In this document: one piece after another, positions 1 through 10,275 of the stretch
Layout: every line of letters begins with the position of its first letter
Position numbering within the stretch: the first letter of the stretch is position 1
DNA from: Ophiostoma sp. CBS 140.51
Lineage: Eukaryota > Ascomycota > Sordariomycetes > Ophiostomatales > Ophiostomataceae
Assembly: GCA_029298735.1 (NCBI GenBank)
Contig: JANSLP010000172.1
Location: 1 to 64,000 of the forward strand
Reading direction: 5' to 3'
Length of the DNA: 64,000 bases
Program-made: the position numbers and the translations under genes
The notes under the pieces: generated by a model
Database searches by the model: none
Seen by the model: the letters and a program-made list of their open reading frames with translations, nothing else
What the model was told of the DNA's origin: nothing

Positions 1-935
1 CGATTAGAGATGATGAGTGCAAAATGGCGAGTGAAAGTGGAAAGTGAGGTGAAAAAAAATGAACTGATTTACTTTGAATAAAACAAAAGATACTTCCATT
101 TGATAAAATTTGAGAAAAAATGGCTTCAACTAAGAATGGACTCAAACAAACAAAATATAAAGCAAATAAGTATCCAAAACACGTGGCGAAGTAGAGCAAT
201 GTAGAAAATACGCGAGTAGGATATCAAACATATCAAATGCACACAACAGCGCTGCGAAAATGACATAAAGTACTATTCTAACAAAACAATGCATGCAGCT
301 TACCTCAACCAAAGCAAGTCAAAAAACGATTACGAAAAGTGCTGAACAAAACATGCAAGCACGAGTTAGTGTATGCGCAGTAAGTAACGGATAGAATCAA
401 ATGGCATAAAAGACGATGGAAAGCGGCAATGCTGAAAAAAAAGATGAAGAAAGGATGAAAATGAAGTTATGCTAAATGAATGACTTTGAAAGAAGTAAAA
501 AAGAGTATGGTAAGAAGAGAAAAAAGTAAAAAGATACAAAGTAAAAAAGGTATACCAAAAATAAAAAATAAATGGTACAAATAGAAGTTAAAAGTTGAAA
601 GAAGAGAAGAGGGAGAATGCCCTCCTCATCAGACCTCGTCCACGCGTCAAGAATATAAAAACATCTCCCACGTAAAAAGACTAAGTCACCAAACGACCCG
701 AATGAAGAAGTGAATGCCGAGGAGACAAACAATGAAGAGAAAGACGAGCCCGCTCTACTTAGGCAGAAGATTGTGTCTCCCATGCCGTTTCCAAAACCTG
801 CCAGTGAAAACGCCGCCAGAAAAGATAAAAAAGTTGCTCCCTATTTTGAGGTGCCAAGACGAAGAAAGAAGAAGCTGCCTGAGCCCTAGATGGTCATGTA
901 TAGAGAAAAAGAAAAGGGCATTGCAAGTCCTAATC
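1..935. other. Intergenic, 3' side of the SH3 gene
   Basis: No gene seen. The + strand is rich in A and purines, with many short A runs up to about 650. The stretch lies beyond the stop codon of the minus-strand SH3 gene and probably includes its 3' untranslated region. Small open frames here show no codon bias or recognisable motif. Confidence 0.6.
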
Positions 936-2949
936 TTAGTAGGCTTGACCGGGGACAGGCTTACGACCAATCGAGTTGGTTGGGCGCATCTGCTGGCTCA
1001 TCGGGCTCGGCCCTGGTGGTGTGACCTTGCGGACACTGGCACCAGCAGGGCTCTGGGGCCGGCTACCGTTGTTGGCAGGGCCACTGGGAAGCTCGGCAGG
1101 GGACTGAGGGCGGCCAATGCTACCGGGCGCGGGGCTCATGGAACGAGCACCAGCCGGCGACGCTGACCGGGGACCACCGGGAGGACCACCGTAGGGCGAC
1201 TGCGGGCGCATCTGACCATTGTTCATCATCTGCGAGGGCGGGCCGCCTTGTGGCGTGTTGGGGCGGTTCATGGCAGGCGACTGTGGCCGAGCGCCCTGGC
1301 CAGGCATCATCGAAGCAGGGACACCCATGGGGCCGGGGCCCATACGGCCAGGACCACGGGGACCACCCTGGGGAGTCATGGGGCGACCGCTGGGGTTAAC
1401 GGGGGGGCCAGCGCGGCCGCCGTTCTGAGGAGGACGAGGCTTCACAGGGCGCGTAGACAGACATGTGCGTGGGACGACACCCTGCTTAGAGCGGTCGAGA
1501 CGAATGCAGAGAGCCTGAGTTTGTTAGTACAACTGTTTGCTAGGAATCATTTAATTTACGTTGTGGTTTACTTACCCATCCATCGTCGTACTCGTGCAGA
1601 AGGCGAACAAGCTGACCAGCGCGCAGTTCCAGTTCGTCCTCGAGCGTAGGCTTGAAGTCGAGCTGGACACGGTGAACAGTAGAGACAGCAGGGCCACCGG
1701 CGGCCGCAATTGCAGCGCCGCCAGCCGAGGCGTCCATGGCCGCACCAGGCGCAATCGAGTGCATGCTGTACTCGGTACCAGCTGGACTCGGGGGAACGGG
1801 GCCCAGGTTGTTGTTGGGAGCAGCCAGAGTCAGGTCCAGAGCGTTAGGTCCATCCTTGCGCGTGGAGGCCTTTCGTGTGAGCATACCACCAGCCACGGCA
1901 CCGGCAGCAGCGCCGCCAGCGAAAGCAACACCTGCACTACCGGGCGAGATGGGCGAGACACCGTTGGCATCCGGGCTCGGCGGGCCCATACCAGGGAAGC
2001 CGTGCTGGCCAGGGGAGAAGGGCGAGTTGAGGCGCTGGGCACCGTCGCCGAAGGGGTTGTTGCCATCGTTGCCCGTGTTGGGGCGTTCCCAAGCACTGCC
2101 AGGCTGCTGGCTGCGGGCACTCATGGGAGGCTGGTCGCGCATGGCAATGTTGGCACCGCGGCTCTGGCGACGGCTCGGGAAGCCGCTATCATATTGCGAG
2201 TTGGCAGCAGCGCCACCAGCAGTGCCGGCACCGGCGCCACCGAGGAACTGCGCAACCGGCTTCAGACTTAACCGAGACTGCTTCTGCTGGACACCACCGA
2301 TAGCAGCGCTGTCGGCGAACGGGCCGTTGACCTTCTCGTCGTCGGCTATCCGGCGAGCCTCAACCTGCTTGCGGTGCTTGCGGAACAGGAAGAATACAAT
2401 GGCAAATACAAAGAAGACACCGGCCAGGACACCAATAGCAATGCCTGCCTTGGCGGCTGTGCTGGTGCCGGTTGACGCGGTCGCAGTGTTTGTTGCCGAG
2501 GCGGCAGCGGATGTGACTGTTGCGCTGGTCGTTGTCGGTTGTGTTGTGTCGAGGGCCAGCTTTGTGTCTGTTGTGCCGGCAGTCGTTGCTGCGATGGATG
2601 TGGGCAGACCCTTGGCGGTGTTGGTCGTCTTTTCCGTCGTCTTGCTGCTGGATTTTGTCGTCGTCGTCTTTTCTGCTGTTGTCGTCGGTGTTGTCGTCTT
2701 TGCGGCCGCTTTTGTTGATGTCGTCTTGGTCGTCAGCGGGCCAGTATATGTGCTTGGTGCGTCTGTTGTAAGGACCGTCTTCTTCTCGGTCTTTGTCTTC
2801 TCCGCCTTGGGAGTTGTTGATGTTGTCGTCTTCGAGTCCTTGTCATCGCTGGGGTCGAAGGCGTTGCCAACGGCACTGGTGATGGTATCCCACAGATCCC
2901 GACGGCCGATGCCGTGCGGGTGCTCCGCGCCGGGACGAACTTGAGCCAT
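936..2949 (-). CDS. Single-pass membrane protein with cytoplasmic SH3 domain (Fus1-like architecture)
   Basis: Two exons, 2949-1576 and 1514-936, with a 61 bp intron (GTAAGT...CTAACAAACTCAG) give about 650 residues. The intron interrupts the SH3 domain exactly after the conserved Trp of EYDDGW; after splicing the domain continues ALCIRLDRSKQGVVPRTCL. Order seen: short N-terminus (no classical signal peptide from this start), Thr/Ser-rich and probably O-glycosylated stretch (about 45-160), one transmembrane helix (about 164-190) followed by the basic run RKHRKQ, a Gly/Pro/Ser-rich cytoplasmic tail, the SH3 domain (about 425-480), and a Pro/Arg-rich tail with repeated RPQSP motifs that look like SH3 or kinase targets. 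Start chosen at MAQVRPG; an upstream in-frame extension is possible but reads like leader sequence. By analogy the protein may link the cell surface or wall to polarity or cell-fusion machinery; that role is inference. Confidence 0.8.
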
Positions 2950-5900
2950 TTCGCCGGTGTTACCTTGATATGCCAAGTCGATGTCGTTGAAAAAAAACAA
3001 CAGATGAATCTCGCGATGTGATGCTGAAAGAAACAGGCACCCAAGGACACCAAGAAAAACAAAGAAGACTAAGGAAAAAAAACTGGAGAGATGCAAGGAA
3101 AGAGATGCTTGGAAGGCGAGAAAGATTAAAAGATTGTCGACAAAGGAGGAGATATGGCCGGGTTGTCGATCGAGTCGAAAGAAAAACGAGATACGATGCG
3201 AAGAAGGCGCTGGGCAGGCGGCGTATCGTATAAGAAAGAAATTGAGGGCCTTGCAAGTCCTGCGGCGGACACAGGAATGGAATGCGTGAGGCAGAGGCTG
3301 GGGATGCGGTCGAGCCTATGAAGCGTCGAGAGAGCGGGCGGTCGCGGGTCGACTGGAATGTAGGTCGGGGACAATCTAAGACACTCCCGTGCCTGGCGGT
3401 GGCCTGTCTGTTGGTGATCAAGTCAGAGACTGAGGTCGTTCGTTCCGTGACGGGTAGAAAATCCGCGATAAAAAAGAAAGAATGTTCCAAGTTGGGTGAA
3501 GCTGGAAAAGAGAGCGTGGGGATCCGGAGGAAAAGAGAGCGCTGCGCCGTTTTGGCGATATTTGAAAAAGGAAAGACTGAAAAAAGAGGAAAATAGAGAT
3601 GACTTTAAAAGAGTGACAGAGACAAGAAACGTCTCGCGTTCGCTATGATCACCACGTCAAAAGGAATGGCGATGCAACAGGAAACGACCTGCAAGATGCA
3701 AAGAAAGAACATGGATGAGGAGGAAGGGGAAGAAAGGAGAGGTTTGGAAAACTGGGAACGGATCGGATGTGGTGGATAAAAGAGATTCTCAGCGAGAGGG
3801 AGCTGCCAAGAGCGCGACCAGTGGCCGGAGGAGGGCAACTGGCAACCTGGAAAGCTGTCGAAGCAGCAAACAGGGGGGGAAGAAATCGAACAACGAGCGG
3901 TGCAGAGTGACAGCGGAGGCGGTGGCGGCCGCCGACCAGGGGTCAAAGTCTCTTTGTACTCGTCCTTCCTGTCAACTCACAACGCTCTGAGGATACTACC
4001 TCAAAGTCTTCGCAGCACAGCCAGTTGCTTGGCAGCAACTGTGCATACACCCTTGACAGCAAGGGGGCCCATCTTTACCATTTTGGCGTCCCTCCTTCGA
4101 CATGCTGCGCCCTCAGGAGTTGGCCAACAGAAGTTGTGCAGCCTCAGGTGACGAGGGCCTGACGGTTCGTATTGGCGGTTGTCGGTGAGAAGAGAGAGGT
4201 AGGCAGAGAGCACTCCCCAAGCTGTTTCTGACCCCTTGCACAGGATCTGAAAGCTGGACAGCTTATCGTCTGAATGTCTTTCATCCCATGTCTACTTGCT
4301 CGCTCTTGCTGGCGGCCAAGCAAATTCTGCCAGCCATTGTTTGATATCAGGCTTCTTTGCTTTTTCTCTCGGCCTGTGTGGCATTTTGCGATTTTGCTTG
4401 GACCCTGCCTTTTGCCTTTTTGGGGCTTTTCGCTCTTTCGTGGTGGATGCGATGGGGAACACGAGAGCGAGAAAAGAGAGTTGTAGGTGTGTGTGTGGGC
4501 GATGGAAAGTGGAGTGGGATCGAGCACACAATGAGACAAGCAAACTCACAAGCACACACAAGCAACACCAAGAAAGTTTGCCCGTCTCAGGCACCATTCC
4601 AACGCCATTGGCTCGTTCCCCTGACTTAGAACGGTCCAAAAAGCAAAAAAGAACGGTGTTCTGTCGAATGAGAGCCGGTCTGTGCAAGCCCCAATTAGCG
4701 AAATGAAACGAGACAGGGGTGGCTGGCACAAAAACAGACGGGCATTTCCATAAACCGCAAGGCGTTGTTTGTCTTGCAGAAACGCGCGAGGGGCACTGAG
4801 GTACAGAGAGAACTGCGGAGAGGTGAAAAGGGAAAGGGGAAGATGCAGGTGCATCGCATCCCTTTCTCCAGTTTTCCGCTTTCCCTTTCTGAGAGGGCCT
4901 TTCGTGGGAAAGGGGAAAGGGGGGAAAGGGCAAATGCACGACGACTCGACAACAAGAGGATCCATCCCACAGCCTTCTCGAAGGCTGCCTGTCGAGGCCT
5001 CATTCACGAAGCATTGAGATGGCACAGTTGTGGCCCACGTAGCATGGATCGCATGGAGATGGAGCAATATTTCGTATGGCGTATTATGTCGTATGTCGCA
5101 AGAGGAGATGTTCGACGATTTCTTACGTCGTCTGCCCCGTTCGATCCGTCGAGATGCACAAGTCAGGGAAACCCCCCCACTGCGAGATCCCATATGGCTC
5201 CTTTGACTTCATTTTGTGCGTCGTTTTTTGGCTTTTGCATATTCGCAGTGCATTTAGGCGTTTTGTCGCTAGGAATAAAGACACGCACTGGGAAAGCGTT
5301 TGTCAAATCTGGTTTCATGCAAATTCCTTGGGCGGCTGTCGTCTTATTTCTCCAGGGGATTGTTGAGGCGATGGGCATGCTAACCATTTGTGGTGATAAA
5401 ACTTTGAGTTTTGGTGAGGGAGAAGGGAGACGACAGGAAAAAAGGGAGGAGAGACACAGGACGGTTCGGAAAGGGGAAAAGATCAACAGAACGGCAAGAT
5501 TGACACCCCAAACGGTCGAGTCGCTCTTTCCCACCGAGGATCACCGCCTCGACCGCCTTCTGGTTGCGGATACGCACTGTAATTATTGCCGCGAGGAAGA
5601 CACGATACAGTTGCCCAGCCTTTTTGTTCCCGACGAATACGGGCATCGACCAGGTCGCTCCTTCTCTTCTTTACGGCTTTCTGACAGGGAGGAAACCGAA
5701 AGAGGAATACGATACGAGCAAAGTTTTTGTTTCCTCGGCTCACCAGGATCATGGACGGGAAAGCACGCGAACGACAAATGATCGGCCACTTCCCGTTTGC
5801 TGTTTCGCAGTCCCGTCGAACCACAAGACCGGAACCCGAGGATTTGTTCGCCTTCTCGCGTTTCTTGCGAGCTCACAGGCATTGTGTTGTGAGGACCAAC

Positions 5901-7339
5901 AGACAGTTAAGAATGCCCTGTTTCTTTCTGGAACCGCTTGTCTTGGCACTCCTTGCAGCTAAAGTACCTCTAATTCTTCTCCAACTGTCGACGGTTTGGT
6001 GAGAAACTTTCTTTTGAATTTTGGTGAACAAAAAAACCTGGTTTCCATCTTGAAACGCTGGACCAGGTGGGACTGACTCCTCTTTTTCTTGTCTTTGCCT
6101 CCCTGCCCCAAATCCTCCACAGGGCCAACAGAACAGAGAGCAGAGAACGAGCCCAGGAACACGACGGGAGAGCAAGTGGAAAAACAGGGAGGGGAGGACC
6201 AGGAACACAGGACCAGACGAAAAAGAAGAGATGATCGACGCCCATGTTTCCCGTATTGGCCGGCCAAATACAGAATTCCACAATGGCCACAACGCGTGCA
6301 AACCGCCTCAACCGCTTTCTTTTTTTAAGTGATGTTCTCCTGCAAACCTTGACCCGACGAAACACAAAGTTCGAGTCAGGCATGCTATTTGGTTTTTGCC
6401 TCTTGCCTTCAACCTTGTTTCCACCTTTTCTCAGGTGAACGTGCACGACTGGCGGTGACAGCGCGTGAGCGCGTGTCTGCAGATATGTTTTGTTCGGGAT
6501 ACGGGAATACGGGGATCAGGATCCGCGGACAGACCCAGAGGCGGGCCACAGACTGACGGACAGACAGACGTTGTGTAACGTGGCTTTCGGCACAGGCAGA
6601 TGTAGGGAAAGTCTGATCAGCGAGCCGCTGTTGGAATGGCGTGGCCAGAGCTTCGACAATTGGAAGCCGTACATTATGTCGTCGTTTGATATCAACAAAC
6701 GCGAGTAGCTTACTCTGGTGTTTGCAGACCAGACGGCCGAAACGGCAGATGTTGTTGGCCGCAGATATGCCCGCCGAACTCTTTGTCTCTGGGCCTCCAG
6801 ATGAGGCCCGTTTCGTGGCTGCGCGAATTGGCTTGGCCAGCCATTGATTGTGATTAAAAGCTGGGGTCAAATCTGCCTTGCACAAAGGTTCATGGGTTCG
6901 GTGACAACAGTCCTTCTTTTGCGTGTGCCACGCATTTTGGGTTCATTTTACTGCCCGTAAATTGGGTAAATTGCGCCCTTCTCATAAATTACAGATGACA
7001 AAAGGTACCCACAAGGACGCCAGAGAGCGCCATTTGAGAGAGTCGTCAGAGTGGCTTGGCTGAGGTCAGGGCCATGAAACGGGCCCCTGTTGAGAATCAC
7101 GCCCGGGGTAGAAAAGGTACTGTCAAAGTTTGTGAGGTATGAAAGCTTTAAATTGTGGGTTTAATTCGCTCGCCATCAAAACAAAATGCAGTACGTCGTA
7201 ATTAAGCAAATGGACAATAACGATATGACATCAACCAAAAATATCCCCAATATATATGCTCTATTTTTGATGTGAAATGCAAGACAGCCCTCTTCATGAT
7301 ATCACACTACATTTTCTCCCTCATCTCCCTCATAACCTC
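2950..7339. other. 4.4 kb spacer, no convincing gene
   Basis: Positions 2950-4000 are purine-rich on +, hence pyrimidine-rich on the coding strand of the SH3 gene, and are probably its promoter and 5' leader. A polypurine/polypyrimidine block with mirrored GGGAAAGG and CCTTTCCC runs lies near 4830-4935. Overlapping open frames on both strands (the longest about 338 codons at 4765-5781, with no ATG at its 5' end) lack third-position bias and known motifs. From about 6950 to 7330 the sequence becomes AT-rich and should hold the 3' end of NAF1. Confidence 0.55.
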
Positions 7340-9616
7340 TCATGATGGGGGAGGCTGCTGGCCCCAGCCAGGTGGCGGCTGCGGTGGTGTCTGTCCTTGA
7401 GCACCGCCCTGCTGGAATAGGTACTGGAAGGTTGCTGCCGCGTCAAAAGTAGGCGCGGCCGGAGCTTGCTGTTGTTGCTGTTGGGGCGGCTGGTACGCCG
7501 GCTGCTGATATTGGAATTGGTAGCTGGACGGCTGCGGCGACGCTGTAGGCATACCGGGCCACGCGGGCGGAGCTGCCGCCTGCTGTTGCCGCTGTTGTTG
7601 TTGCGTGTGTTGTTGCGTGTGTTGTTGCGTGTGTTGTTGCGTGTGTTGTTGGAGCAGCTGCTGGATCTGCACATTGTTCAGCAGAGCGGCTGCGGCGGCC
7701 ATGTTTGCGGCCGACGGCGGAGGTGGTGGCACACCGCCGGACTGGGAAGGAGGAGGCGGAGGGGGAAAGGGCATGCCGGCAAACGGCCATGGTGCGGCCG
7801 GTGTCTGGCCCGGCTGCAGCTGTGGTGGTGGCGGAGGAGGAGTCGAAGGGTTAAAGTTGAACGGAGTCTGCTGGGCGCTGGGAGAGTAGCTGCTGCTGTT
7901 GTTCTGGTTGCTTTGGCTGTTGTTATTGTTCCGGTTGCCGCCGTTCCAGCCGCCGCGACCGCCTCTGCTGTTGTCATAGCCGCCACGGCCACGGAAGCCA
8001 CCACCTCCCCGGTTGCCGCCACGGCCGCCATAACCGCCAGGGCTACCATTGCCTCCGCCGCGGTTGAAGCGCTGGTTGCCCCGGAAAGAGTTGCCGCCCG
8101 TGTGGCCGGCTGCGCTTGCGTTATTGTTCGTGTTGGCCGATGGCGGCGGTACGGGAGGCAGACTGTTCTGGCCAAAGTTGGCCGGCCGAGACAGAGGCTT
8201 GTATGGGCCATCGTCTTCGTCGTCGTCGTACTTGAGGCCGCCGCTGCCACCGCCGCTGCCGCTATTAACCTCGTTCCGTAGTGGGTGGGCGCCGCGGCTG
8301 TTGTTGTTGTTCTGACCACGCTTGCCGCCACGCTCACCGTTGCCGCCAGCGGCACCGCCGCGCCTCCGCGCCTTGAGCTCGCGCTTGTGTGCCGCCTCCT
8401 TCTCATCGTCGGAGAACTCAGCCTCCTCGGCGCCGACCTCCTCGTCGTGCAAATTGCTGGCATCAGAGCCCTTGATGTTGCGAATCTCCTCGGTAAAGAC
8501 AAACGATGCATGCTTCGTCGGGTAATACAGGTCCTGACCTGCCTCAAGACCGTCCTTGGCAATGTCCGACACCTGGGCGAAGCGTAGGACGTACATTGGG
8601 CTGCGCACATTGCCAATGACGTCGGCCACGACACCAATCACTGTGCGGTCGGCCTTGCACAAGACCGAACCGGCATCGAGCACCCGGTACGCACCGTCCG
8701 TGTTGCCGCGAATGACGGCCGAGTTCTCAACAATGTGCAGGATAGGGCCCAGCAGCACGACCTCGTCGTTGGGGCCAATCTCGACCTCGGGCTTGGGCGG
8801 CGCAGTCTCGGGCTCCTCATTCTTGCTGCGAATGTTGCCTCCACCACGGTTGCCGCCCTCTTCGTCGTCGTCCGAGTCCTGCATGGCCGACTCCATCAGC
8901 ATGCGCACAGTCTCTTGGACGCCCAGCATGTCGGCATCGGAGCCAGCCTCGTCATCGTCGTCGTCGGAATCGTCCGAGCTGTCCGAGTCAGACGAAGAGG
9001 ACTCGTAGGGAGATGAGTCTGCCTCCCAGTCTACACCCTCGCCCTCAGCCGTGGCCGATGTAAGGCCGCCCTCTATAGGCTGAATGACCTGAGGTAGATC
9101 ATCTGCGCTGGCCTCCTGCGGCCGTGCATTGTTCTGTGCTTGGTTGGCATTGGTGGTGTCGACGTCCATGGAGCCGTTGAGCATGGCCTCCAATGCGTCG
9201 GTAACGTATGGTTGGGCGGCAGGCTCGGCGGCAGTCTCAGCGGCAGCCTCTTTAGCAGGTTCGTGAGAGTCGGTCATCTCAGTGTTCTCGGTCTCAGTCG
9301 TCATAGTCGTGGGGGCAGCAGGCTCCTCCTTGGGAGCATCTGCTTGGGTCGGCGCATCGCCATCAACGTTCATCGTATCGTCGCCGCTCGTAGTCTGTGG
9401 TGCCAGAATCTCAGACGGCTGCTCTACGGGAGCGAAAGCGGTCTCTTGAGTCTGTTCGGAGGACGTTGTCGGCGGAATTGCTTCGGCAGATGTGGTGATG
9501 GTCGTTTCTGTGGTTGCAGCGGCAGCCTCGACAGCAGGCGCGAGAGCCTCAGTCGGTGCAGCGACTGTCTCAGGAACTGCTGCGGCAGTTTCGGGTACCG
9601 GGTTCGGGTCGGCCAT
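7340..9616 (-). CDS. NAF1: H/ACA snoRNP assembly factor Naf1
   Basis: Single exon of 758 residues. Naf1 is a nuclear factor that loads box H/ACA RNPs before being replaced by Gar1, and so supports rRNA pseudouridylation and telomerase RNA stability in organisms that use them. Seen: an acidic Ala/Glu/Thr-rich N-terminus; Ser/Asp runs near 205-225; the Gar1/Naf1 core (about 283-400) with VVLLGPILHIVENSAVIRG, GSVLCKADRTVIGVV and GQDLYYPTKHASFVF; a basic ARRRGG stretch; an RGG/GGRGG block (about 505-565) typical of RNA binding; and a Pro/Gln-rich tail. The core followed by an RGG tail is the Naf1 layout. Start chosen at MADPNPVPE (9616); seven codons upstream another ATG (MPFFLFK) is in frame but less likely. 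Divergent from ALG9 across about 660 bp. Confidence 0.92.
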   Translation of the reverse strand: MADPNPVPETAAAVPETVAAPTEALAPAVEAAAATTETTITTSAEAIPPTTSSEQTQETAFAPVEQPSEILAPQTTSGDDTMNVDGDAPTQADAPKEEPAAPTTMTTETENTEMTDSHEPAKEAAAETAAEPAAQPYVTDALEAMLNGSMDVDTTNANQAQNNARPQEASADDLPQVIQPIEGGLTSATAEGEGVDWEADSSPYESSSSDSDSSDDSDDDDDEAGSDADMLGVQETVRMLMESAMQDSDDDEEGGNRGGGNIRSKNEEPETAPPKPEVEIGPNDEVVLLGPILHIVENSAVIRGNTDGAYRVLDAGSVLCKADRTVIGVVADVIGNVRSPMYVLRFAQVSDIAKDGLEAGQDLYYPTKHASFVFTEEIRNIKGSDASNLHDEEVGAEEAEFSDDEKEAAHKRELKARRRGGAAGGNGERGGKRGQNNNNSRGAHPLRNEVNSGSGGGSGGLKYDDDEDDGPYKPLSRPANFGQNSLPPVPPPSANTNNNASAAGHTGGNSFRGNQRFNRGGGNGSPGGYGGRGGNRGGGGFRGRGGYDNSRGGRGGWNGGNRNNNNSQSNQNNSSSYSPSAQQTPFNFNPSTPPPPPPQLQPGQTPAAPWPFAGMPFPPPPPPSQSGGVPPPPPSAANMAAAAALLNNVQIQQLLQQHTQQHTQQHTQQHTQQQQRQQQAAAPPAWPGMPTASPQPSSYQFQYQQPAYQPPQQQQQQAPAAPTFDAAATFQYLFQQGGAQGQTPPQPPPGWGQQPPPS
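7597..7650 (-). repeat. In-frame 12-bp minisatellite encoding QQHT units
   Basis: About four copies of a 12-base unit (TTGTTGCGTGTG on +) inside the NAF1 Gln-rich tail. Translated on the minus strand they give QQHT repeats ending in a poly-Gln run. A multiple of three, so copy-number change keeps the frame. Confidence 0.9.
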
Positions 9617-10275
9617 CTTGAAGAGAAAAAATGGCAAAAATGTGTTTGTAGAGAAGAAGAGGGATAGAAATGTCTTCCAAACTATGTTCTGGTCGCTGGA
9701 AAGAGCAGCAAGCTGGGCGACTATGCTGCAAAAAAAGTTCTTACCGCCAACTGATAAGAACTTTTTCTGCCGCCAAAATTTCCTTATCGCCCAGGTAGCT
9801 GGAGAAAATCTCTGCCGCTAACCTTGAGCGCTATTGGCCTGTATTACGACATATGTTTGCATGCCGCGGCCCCCTTCAAAACGGCATGTCAGGGGCGAAT
9901 TAGGGCGGCCATGACGGCCCCTTCCTAGACAGGACTAGCGCATCGTTTTGGCGTGTTGGCACGCTGTCCTGTATTTCGTAGCTCCGACGGGAAGGAGCAG
10001 TGGAGGAACAGAGGAGCTCCTGCCTATGATCTCAACAAGTAAGCTGTTGAACCCGCCAGAGTGTAATTTTGACTTGTGATTATCGCATTTTGTTGGGCAA
10101 CGTTCTGCGACAACGCCACCACACACGATCTCCCTCCCTTTCGACACTGGACACGACTGGCATTGAGCCCTCAATATTCTCGACTCGATTGAAAAGAACA
10201 CACGCGCCCACCCTCTTATTCACATCGTCCCATCTCCTTCTGCTCAGGCCACACTGCAGCAGAGCAAATGGCATA
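9617..10275. promoter_or_regulatory. Divergent NAF1/ALG9 promoter region
   Basis: The 659 bp between two start codons facing away from each other. Seen: a perfect inverted repeat at 9732-9766, two CCGCCAA elements flanking its right arm, and an inverted CCAAT box (CTATTGGC) at 9831. The pyrimidine-rich stretch after about 10110 looks like the ALG9 leader. Confidence 0.6.
9732..9766. repeat. Perfect 12-bp inverted repeat with 11-nt loop
   Basis: Arms AAAAAGTTCTTA (9732-9743) and TAAGAACTTTTT (9755-9766) match perfectly as a hairpin or dyad. CCGCCAA occurs in the loop (9744) and again just beyond the right arm (9770). Placement between two housekeeping promoters suggests a regulator site, though that is inference. 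Confidence 0.75.

Noticed and set aside
1736..2944. 402-codon open frame on + strand
   Set aside because: Antisense shadow of the SH3 membrane protein gene; its GC-rich codon bias keeps the opposite frame open.
1540..3096. Longer start for the SH3 protein beginning MHLSSFFSLV (upstream of 2949)
   Set aside because: The extra 49 residues are rich in Phe/Leu from the pyrimidine-rich leader and lie before a better start at 2949; kept only as a possibility.
7466..8281. 271-codon Arg/Leu/Val-rich open frame on + strand
   Set aside because: Opposite strand of the NAF1 RGG and Gln-rich tail; low-complexity shadow.
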